Below are positions 13,127 to 17,931 of a DNA stretch of 17,931 nucleotides, in pieces. The position numbers and the translations under genes were made by a program. Source of the DNA: Treponema sp. (GTDB lineage Bacteria > Spirochaetota > Spirochaetia > Treponematales > Rectinemataceae); NCBI GenBank assembly GCA_012516755.1, contig JAAYWE010000261.1:1-17931 (forward strand). The letters are read 5' to 3'. The notes under the pieces were generated by a model. That model was not told the origin of the DNA, searched no databases, and saw only the letters and a program-made list of their open reading frames with translations. Every line of letters starts with the position of its first letter. The first letter of the stretch is position 1.

Positions 13127-14533
13127 TTGGAAGATGTTCAACATGAAAGCGTATATGTAGCTCCAGCCCATGATGCAGCAAGAATAGAAGTATTCCGTAG
13201 TGCTTCGATTCCATCTGCAGTAGCTAGTCTTGCCTTGCCAACCGTAATAAGTCAACTCGTGACAATGATCTACAATGTCACTGATACTTTCTTCGTTGGT
13301 CAATTGGGCGATCCAAGAAAGGTGGCTGCGGTCTCGCTCGTCATGCCCGCATATACAATGTTAACGGCTATTGCCAATCTCTTTGGAGTGGGTGGCAGTA
13401 GTGTCATATCGCGATTCCTTGGATCAGGCCAACCCGCCAAAGCCAAACAGACATCTAGCTTTTGCTTGCTTTCCGCAATTTTCGTTGCCGCCATCTTTTC
13501 GATACTGGCATTTATATTCCAGAGACCGCTGCTCATGCTCCTTGGAGCTAACCAGGAGACCTATGATTTTGCGAGCAACTATATAATATGGGTTCTGGTG
13601 ATCGGAGGCATACCTACGGTAATGGGTATGCTTTTTGGACACCTGGTGCGCTCCGAAGGAGGAGCAAAACAGGCGAGCATCGGAATGTCTTTTGGAGGTA
13701 TCCTCAATATAATCCTGGATCCGATATTCATCTTTACATTTGGCCTGGAAGTAAAGGGTGCGGCTATCGCAACTCTTTTATCGAACTGCGCGGTTGTTTG
13801 TTATTTCGTTGTATATCTTGCATACAAGAAAGGCAAAACCATCATCTCCTTTGTACCACGGGATCTGAATCAGGAATTCAGCATTGCAGCCAAAGTGGTC
13901 TCTGTCGGATTGCCGGCATCTCTACAAAATATTCTATCGCTTACTTCCAACACAGTCCTAAATAACCTTACGGCAAAGTATGGCTCCGCTGCCCTGGCTG
14001 CGATCGGAATTGCGAAAAAAATCGATATGTTGCCGATGAATGTGACTATGGGAATCTCTCAGGGTGTACTTCCTTTTATAGGATATAATTATGGAGCAAA
14101 GAGATTCGACAGAGTTCACCAGGCAAACAAGTTCGCGCGTACCGTCGCGGTATGCTTCTCGCTTCTCTGCATTATTATCTTCGAGATTTTTGCGGAGCCT
14201 ATTGTTAGGCTCTTTATAAATGATCCGGAGACCATTAGGCTGGGCGCAAACTTTCTGCGAATTCTATGTCTTATGACGCCCATGATGGCCATAAGCTATC
14301 TCATTACAACAATGTTCCAAGCCACAGGTCAAGGCAAACGAGCACTAACCATCTCGGTATTCCGCAAAACGACAATCGATGTGCCGCTCATGTTTCTCAT
14401 GGATAAACTAATTCCCTTATATGGCCTTATGACGGTACAACCGATTGTTGACACACTATCAGTCGGCCTTGCATTTGCGCTTTACCGGGATTTTTCGAGG
14501 AAGTTGGCGGCTCAGACGGATCAGCTAAAATAG
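13127..14533 (+). CDS. MATE-family multidrug/cation antiporter (MepA-like)
   Basis: This 468-residue polytopic membrane protein probably exports drugs or metabolites by Na+ or H+ exchange. It has about twelve hydrophobic segments in two similar halves. The first contains VTMIYNVTDTFFVGQLGD (residues about 46-63), the family hallmark, with GVGGSSVISRFLG following, and the second half contains AAIGIAKKIDMLPM and GISQGVLPFIGYNYGA. The start is TTG at 13127: no ATG or GTG is in frame between the upstream stop at 13058 and residue 47, and AGGTGG lies ten bases before the TTG. About 30 hydrophilic residues precede the first helix. The substrate cannot be read from the sequence. Confidence 0.92.
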   Translation: MEDVQHESVYVAPAHDAARIEVFRSASIPSAVASLALPTVISQLVTMIYNVTDTFFVGQLGDPRKVAAVSLVMPAYTMLTAIANLFGVGGSSVISRFLGSGQPAKAKQTSSFCLLSAIFVAAIFSILAFIFQRPLLMLLGANQETYDFASNYIIWVLVIGGIPTVMGMLFGHLVRSEGGAKQASIGMSFGGILNIILDPIFIFTFGLEVKGAAIATLLSNCAVVCYFVVYLAYKKGKTIISFVPRDLNQEFSIAAKVVSVGLPASLQNILSLTSNTVLNNLTAKYGSAALAAIGIAKKIDMLPMNVTMGISQGVLPFIGYNYGAKRFDRVHQANKFARTVAVCFSLLCIIIFEIFAEPIVRLFINDPETIRLGANFLRILCLMTPMMAISYLITTMFQATGQGKRALTISVFRKTTIDVPLMFLMDKLIPLYGLMTVQPIVDTLSVGLAFALYRDFSRKLAAQTDQLK

Positions 14534-14601
14534 TATGGATAATGATACAATGCCTCTTAAAAAAGAAGAGACCGGCTGGCACAGAGAGGTGGGAAACAAC
14601 C

Positions 14602-15558
14602 ATGTTTAGTGCTCTCCAGAGTGTATTTTCCGTAATCATAATGATTGCCATCGGGTTTGGGCTTTCGAAGGCCCGATGGTTCGAAGACGGAGGAAGCGTC
14701 CTCGTTTCTCGCCTTGTAGTCAATGTAGCGCTTCCTGCATATATGATATCGAATCTTATGGGAGGCTATGACAGGCAGACGCTCCTCTCGATGCTGCCTG
14801 GCCTTGTTATTCCTTTTGCCGTTATGATAGTAAGCTACCTCATGGCCATGATGGTTGGTAAGTTGCTCAAGGTAAAAGAGGATAGAAAAGGCACATTTCG
14901 CTCGATGTTTGCGCTATCGAATTCGGTATTTATAGGGCTACCGGTCAATCTATTGCTTTTTGGAGATGAGAGCCTTCCCTATGCCCTACTATACTATATA
15001 GCCAACACCACGCTCTTCTGGACTATAGGTGTATATGGCATTGCTATGGATGGTGCCCTGCGCAATAGCAGGCCAAAGCCTTCGCTCGTCTCGTTATCGG
15101 GGCTAAAACGCATACTGTCACCTCCGCTCATTGGCTTTTTGATTGCGGTTTTATTTATCTTAACCGGAATAATGCTCCCGAAACCCATCATGGATACCTG
15201 TAAGTATCTGGGTAATATGACAACACCCCTTTCAATGCTATTCATTGGCATAGTGATTGCGAGGGTAGACTGGAAAGAGCTGAAGTTCGAAAAGGATTTC
15301 ATAGCCGTGCTTGTAGGGCGTTTCCTAATAACGCCCATGTTCATGTTTATGGTTGTCAGGAGCCTAGATATACCACTTCTCATGAAGGAAGTGTTTGTGA
15401 TGCAAGCCTCGATGCCTGCCATGACCCAGACACCTATCCTTGCGGAAACCTATAAATCCGATACTGAGTACGCAGCCATTGGAACATCGTTGACCACGGT
15501 CGCTTCGATGATCACGATTCCCTTCTATATGAGCATTATGAGGGTTCTCTTCGATTGA
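14602..15558 (+). CDS. AEC-family permease (auxin efflux carrier-like)
   Basis: This 318-residue membrane protein has about ten hydrophobic helices in two halves, as in the AEC family of organic-acid or amino-acid carriers. Typical elements are the N-terminal GFGLSKARWF, the ALPAYMISNLM helix, the SNSVFIGLPVNLLLFGDE segment in the first half, and FVMQASMPAMTQTPILAETY near the end. An in-frame ATG exists at 14542, but its extra 20 residues are basic and unlike the family. The ATG at 14602 follows GAGGTGGG eight bases upstream and starts directly into the first helix. It lies 68 bases after the MATE gene and may share its transcript. The substrate is unknown; malate or similar acids are known for some relatives. 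Confidence 0.9.
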   Translation: MFSALQSVFSVIIMIAIGFGLSKARWFEDGGSVLVSRLVVNVALPAYMISNLMGGYDRQTLLSMLPGLVIPFAVMIVSYLMAMMVGKLLKVKEDRKGTFRSMFALSNSVFIGLPVNLLLFGDESLPYALLYYIANTTLFWTIGVYGIAMDGALRNSRPKPSLVSLSGLKRILSPPLIGFLIAVLFILTGIMLPKPIMDTCKYLGNMTTPLSMLFIGIVIARVDWKELKFEKDFIAVLVGRFLITPMFMFMVVRSLDIPLLMKEVFVMQASMPAMTQTPILAETYKSDTEYAAIGTSLTTVASMITIPFYMSIMRVLFD

Positions 15559-15585
15559 GTATTGCTATGAATCTATGATCCTCTC

Positions 15586-15607
15586 ATTATATATGAATTA
15601 TATATGA
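15586..15607 (+). repeat. Tandem 11-bp repeat upstream of carA
   Basis: ATTATATATGA occurs twice head to tail (15586-15596 and 15597-15607), about 66-87 bases before the predicted carA transcription start. The period is close to one helical turn. It could be an UP-like or regulator-binding element. Confidence 0.6.
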
Positions 15608-15637
15608 ATATTTATCCTATTTTGATGCATAAAGCCC

Positions 15638-15666
15638 TTGAAATATTCAGAATATTTGGATAAATT
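15638..15666 (+). promoter_or_regulatory. Sigma70-type promoter of carAB
   Basis: The -35 box TTGAAA (15638-15643), a 17-base spacer and the -10 box TAAATT (15661-15666) predict a start near 15673 and a leader of about 19 bases before the carA ATG. The -35 box also supplies the false TTG start of a longer carA frame. Confidence 0.6.
15641..15657. promoter_or_regulatory. Perfect 17-base palindrome in the carAB promoter spacer (candidate operator)
   Basis: AAATATTC (15641-15648) and GAATATTT (15650-15657) are exact reverse complements around one central A. The palindrome overlaps the 3' half of the -35 box and fills most of the spacer, the usual place for a repressor site. The regulator is unknown. 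Confidence 0.55.
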
Positions 15667-15691
15667 CGCAAAAAGCTTCCATAGGAGTTAT

Positions 15692-16882
15692 ATGTCGGTA
15701 CATTTCAAGTCAGCATGCCTTGTGCTCGAAGATGGTTCGACGTTCGAGGGATATTCGATCGGAGCAGATATCTCTGCAGAAGGCGAAGTTGTATTTTCAA
15801 CAGGAATGGTCGGTTACAACCAGTCTTTGACAGATCCTTCATACTGTGGACAGATTCTTGTATTCGCCTACCCACTCATAGGAAACCATGGAGTCCCTCG
15901 CATGCGCAAAAACGCCTTTGGTATTCCTATCGATTTCGAGTCCGAAAAAATCCAGGTTAGCGCCGTTGTTATAGCCGAGGCTTGTTCGGAACCGAGTCAT
16001 TACAGCGCTGAGCGATCTTTCTCAAAATGGCTAAATGACGAGAATGTTCCTGGAATTGCAGGAATCGACACAAGAAGACTGATTCGCACTTTACGCGAAG
16101 AGGGAGTGATGCATGGCAAGATACTCATCGAAGGAACGCCGCAGCCCATAAGAGACGAATTCAAGGTCGGCAATCCAGTCAGACTCGTCTCACCATCGAG
16201 CCCAAAGAGATATATACCAGAGAATTATCAGCTCACAGATCGCTCATCGACAAAAAAGTGGGAAAAATACGGCTCAGTAGAAAATAGCTCAAAGATGAGC
16301 AAAAGACCTACAATTGCGCTGGTCGATTGCGGCGCTAAGGCAAATATCCTGCGTATTCTTCTGGATGCTGGTTCGGAAGTGATCCGCCTGCCTTGGGACT
16401 ATCCTCTAGACCACATCGAATACGATGGCCTTCTTCTCTCGAATGGGCCAGGAGATCCAAAGGCATGTACAAGGACCATCGCTCATATCAGGCATGCCCT
16501 TATGGAATCTAAGCCTATTTTCGGAATATGCCTTGGAACACAGCTCCTTGCCCTTGCATCTGGCGCAGATACATATAAGCTAAAATATGGCCACCGCGGT
16601 CAGAATCAGCCTGTAATCGAGACAAAAAGCCGACGCTGCTATATCACAAGCCAGAACCATGGCTACGCTATCTGCGAAGATTCTCTGCCCACAGGATGGG
16701 AACCATGGTTCGTTAATGGAAACGATGAAACGATCGAAGGCATTCGAGCCTCAAAAGCACCTTTTCGCGCAGTTCAATTCCACCCAGAAGGTTGCCCAGG
16801 CCCCCGCGATACCCAATTCTTGATCCAGGAATTTTTGCAGGAAGTAGCCGTCGCAAGCAGCAAAACGAGGTATGAATCATGA
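15692..16882 (+). CDS. carA: Carbamoyl-phosphate synthase small subunit (glutaminase)
   Basis: This subunit hydrolyses glutamine and passes ammonia to CarB for carbamoyl phosphate, the precursor of pyrimidines and arginine. From the ATG at 15692 it has 396 residues. The N-terminal CPSase_sm domain includes GEVVFSTGMVGYNQSLTDPS and GIAGIDTRRLIRTLREEG. The class I amidotransferase domain has the nucleophile Cys280 in FGICLGTQLLALASGA, then SQNHGYA and QFHPE with His364 and Glu366. The usual His three residues after the Cys is Thr here. The motifs GQNQP, LPTGWEPWF and NDETIEGI resemble CAD and Bacteroidetes CarA more than E. coli. A linker of about 35 polar residues joins the domains. AGGAG four bases before 15692 sets the start; an upstream TTG at 15638 is rejected. 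The stop overlaps carB as ATGA. Confidence 0.97.
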   Translation: MSVHFKSACLVLEDGSTFEGYSIGADISAEGEVVFSTGMVGYNQSLTDPSYCGQILVFAYPLIGNHGVPRMRKNAFGIPIDFESEKIQVSAVVIAEACSEPSHYSAERSFSKWLNDENVPGIAGIDTRRLIRTLREEGVMHGKILIEGTPQPIRDEFKVGNPVRLVSPSSPKRYIPENYQLTDRSSTKKWEKYGSVENSSKMSKRPTIALVDCGAKANILRILLDAGSEVIRLPWDYPLDHIEYDGLLLSNGPGDPKACTRTIAHIRHALMESKPIFGICLGTQLLALASGADTYKLKYGHRGQNQPVIETKSRRCYITSQNHGYAICEDSLPTGWEPWFVNGNDETIEGIRASKAPFRAVQFHPEGCPGPRDTQFLIQEFLQEVAVASSKTRYES

Positions 16883-17931
16883 AAAAGGTGCTGGTGCTTG
16901 GCTCCGGAGGACTCAAAATCGGGCAAGCTGGCGAATTCGATTATTCGGGATCGCAAGCCCTCAAGGCTCTCCGCGAAGAGAACATCCGAACTATACTTAT
17001 CAATCCTAATATCGCCACTAATCAGACAAGCGAGGGCATGGCAGATACAACCTATTTCTTGCCCTTGACTCCCGAATTCGTAACGCAGGTCATCGAAAAA
17101 GAGCGACCTGATGGGATACTACTCTCCTTTGGTGGCCAGACGGCACTCAACTGTGGGCTCGCTCTATGCAAAGCCGGCGTTCTCTATAAATATGCGGTAG
17201 ATGTACTTGGCACGCCGATTGAAGCAATCGAATTGACCGAAGACCGCGAACTCTTTGCAAACCATCTGCGGAAACTGGGTCTCAAGACGCCAGAGAGCAA
17301 GGCAGCTGCCAATATTGTAGAGGCGCTCACATGTGCCAACACCATAGGTTACCCCGTGATGCTTAGGGCGGGCTTTGCGCTTGGCGGCGCAGGTTCCGGA
17401 CTGTGCAAAAACGAAAGAGAGCTTCGCATAAGAGCAGAAGAAGCCCTTGCCCTTTCTCCGCAGCTGTTAATCGAAGAATGGCTTGGTGGGTGGAAGGAAA
17501 TCGAATACGAAATTGTGCGAGACAAAACTGATAACTGCATTGCTATTTGTAACATGGAGAACATCGATCCACTGGGAATTCACACCGGCGAGAGCATTGT
17601 CGTAGCCCCATCGCAGACCTTGACCGATGAAGAATTCCACAATTTGCGAAGCATCGCTCTCAAGCTTGTTAGAAGCTTGGGTATTGTAGGTGAATGCAAC
17701 ATCCAATACGCCCTGGATCCGCGATGCGGTGACTATCGTATAATTGAAGTCAACGCCCGACTTTCGCGCAGTTCGGCTCTCGCCTCCAAAGCCACCGGTT
17801 ACCCGCTGGCATATGTAGCGGCTAAACTAGCTCTCGGATATTCTTTGATCGACCTGCACAATAGGATAACAGGTGTCACAACGGCTTTCTTCGAGCCCGC
17901 CTTGGATTACTGTGTGATAAAGATGCCACGC
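16879..17931 (+). CDS. carB: Carbamoyl-phosphate synthase large subunit, 5' part (runs off the window)
   Basis: The first 351 codons of a protein normally near 1070 residues are present; the rest is cut by the window end. CarB makes carbamoyl phosphate from bicarbonate, two ATP and ammonia. Visible are the N-terminal domain GSGGLKIGQAGEFDYSGSQA, the glycine-rich ATP-grasp loop FALGGAGSG (166-174), GWKEIEYEIVRD (204-215), and ATP/Mg ligands Gln276, Glu290 and Asn292 in CNIQYAL and IIEVNARLSRSSALASKA. The details INPNIATNQTS, NMENIDPLGIHTGES and TTAFFEPALDY match what I recall of Bacteroidetes CarB and animal CAD, whereas E. coli has a different wording at each. The ATG is the overlapped ATGA with carA, so the two chains are probably translated together. 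Confidence 0.97.
   Translation, partial: MKKVLVLGSGGLKIGQAGEFDYSGSQALKALREENIRTILINPNIATNQTSEGMADTTYFLPLTPEFVTQVIEKERPDGILLSFGGQTALNCGLALCKAGVLYKYAVDVLGTPIEAIELTEDRELFANHLRKLGLKTPESKAAANIVEALTCANTIGYPVMLRAGFALGGAGSGLCKNERELRIRAEEALALSPQLLIEEWLGGWKEIEYEIVRDKTDNCIAICNMENIDPLGIHTGESIVVAPSQTLTDEEFHNLRSIALKLVRSLGIVGECNIQYALDPRCGDYRIIEVNARLSRSSALASKATGYPLAYVAAKLALGYSLIDLHNRITGVTTAFFEPALDYCVIKMPR

Noticed and set aside
14994..15422. A 142-codon open frame on the minus strand opposite the AEC permease gene
   Set aside because: The plus-strand frame encodes clear membrane helices; the antisense frame is a by-product of it.
1..17931. CRISPR arrays, tRNAs, rRNAs, insertion sequences or prophage genes
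   Set aside because: I saw no regularly spaced repeats, cloverleaf sequence, transposase, integrase or phage structural motif anywhere in the window.

Overview
The window reads as a bacterial chromosome segment of roughly 45-50% GC. It is dominated by a complete V/A-type (vacuolar/archaeal-type) ATPase operon on the minus strand. I see no F-type ATPase, tRNA, rRNA, CRISPR array or insertion sequence. The V-ATPase as the visible ATPase, the Bacteroidetes/eukaryote-like carbamoyl-phosphate synthetase, a GH4 glycosidase and an AEC permease fit an anaerobic, fermentative bacterium. A spirochaete (Treponema/Rectinema-like) is my best guess, made on overall resemblance and not on a decisive marker.

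Region 1 (1-676, plus): a short AT-rich gene for a PD-(D/E)xK type II restriction endonuclease resembling HincII. Its composition differs sharply from everything to its right, so it is probably the edge of a horizontally acquired restriction-modification locus. A cognate methyltransferase would have to lie outside the window.

Region 2 (713-10475, minus): one tightly packed eleven-gene unit. In transcription order it encodes a stand-alone PTS EIIA domain protein, a short coiled-coil peripheral-stalk subunit (G/H), then C, I, K, F, E, A, B and D, and finally a UspA-type protein. Three junctions are 4-base ATGA overlaps and most others are under 50 bases. A good sigma70-type promoter sits just upstream of the EIIA gene. 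The proton or sodium channel (I, K), central stalk (C, D, F), peripheral stalks (E, G/H) and catalytic head (A, B) are all present. A phosphorylatable PTS protein at the front and a Usp with a degenerate nucleotide site at the back suggest that ATPase output is tied to energy state. That link is inference.

Region 3 (10638-15558, plus): four separate-looking genes. They are uppP (undecaprenyl-diphosphate phosphatase), a GH4 NAD/Mn-dependent glycosidase, a MATE exporter with a TTG start behind an imperfect hairpin, and an AEC-family permease.

Region 4 (15559-17931, plus): carA and the first 351 codons of carB, overlapping by ATGA. Both proteins resemble the eukaryotic CAD/Bacteroidetes type of carbamoyl-phosphate synthetase. 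The promoter is clear, and its spacer holds a perfect 17-base palindrome that looks like an operator. A tandem 11-bp repeat lies further upstream.

No gene-free stretch exceeds 300 bases. The largest gaps are 10476-10637, 11496-11653, 13013-13126 and 15559-15691, and their contents are listed below.
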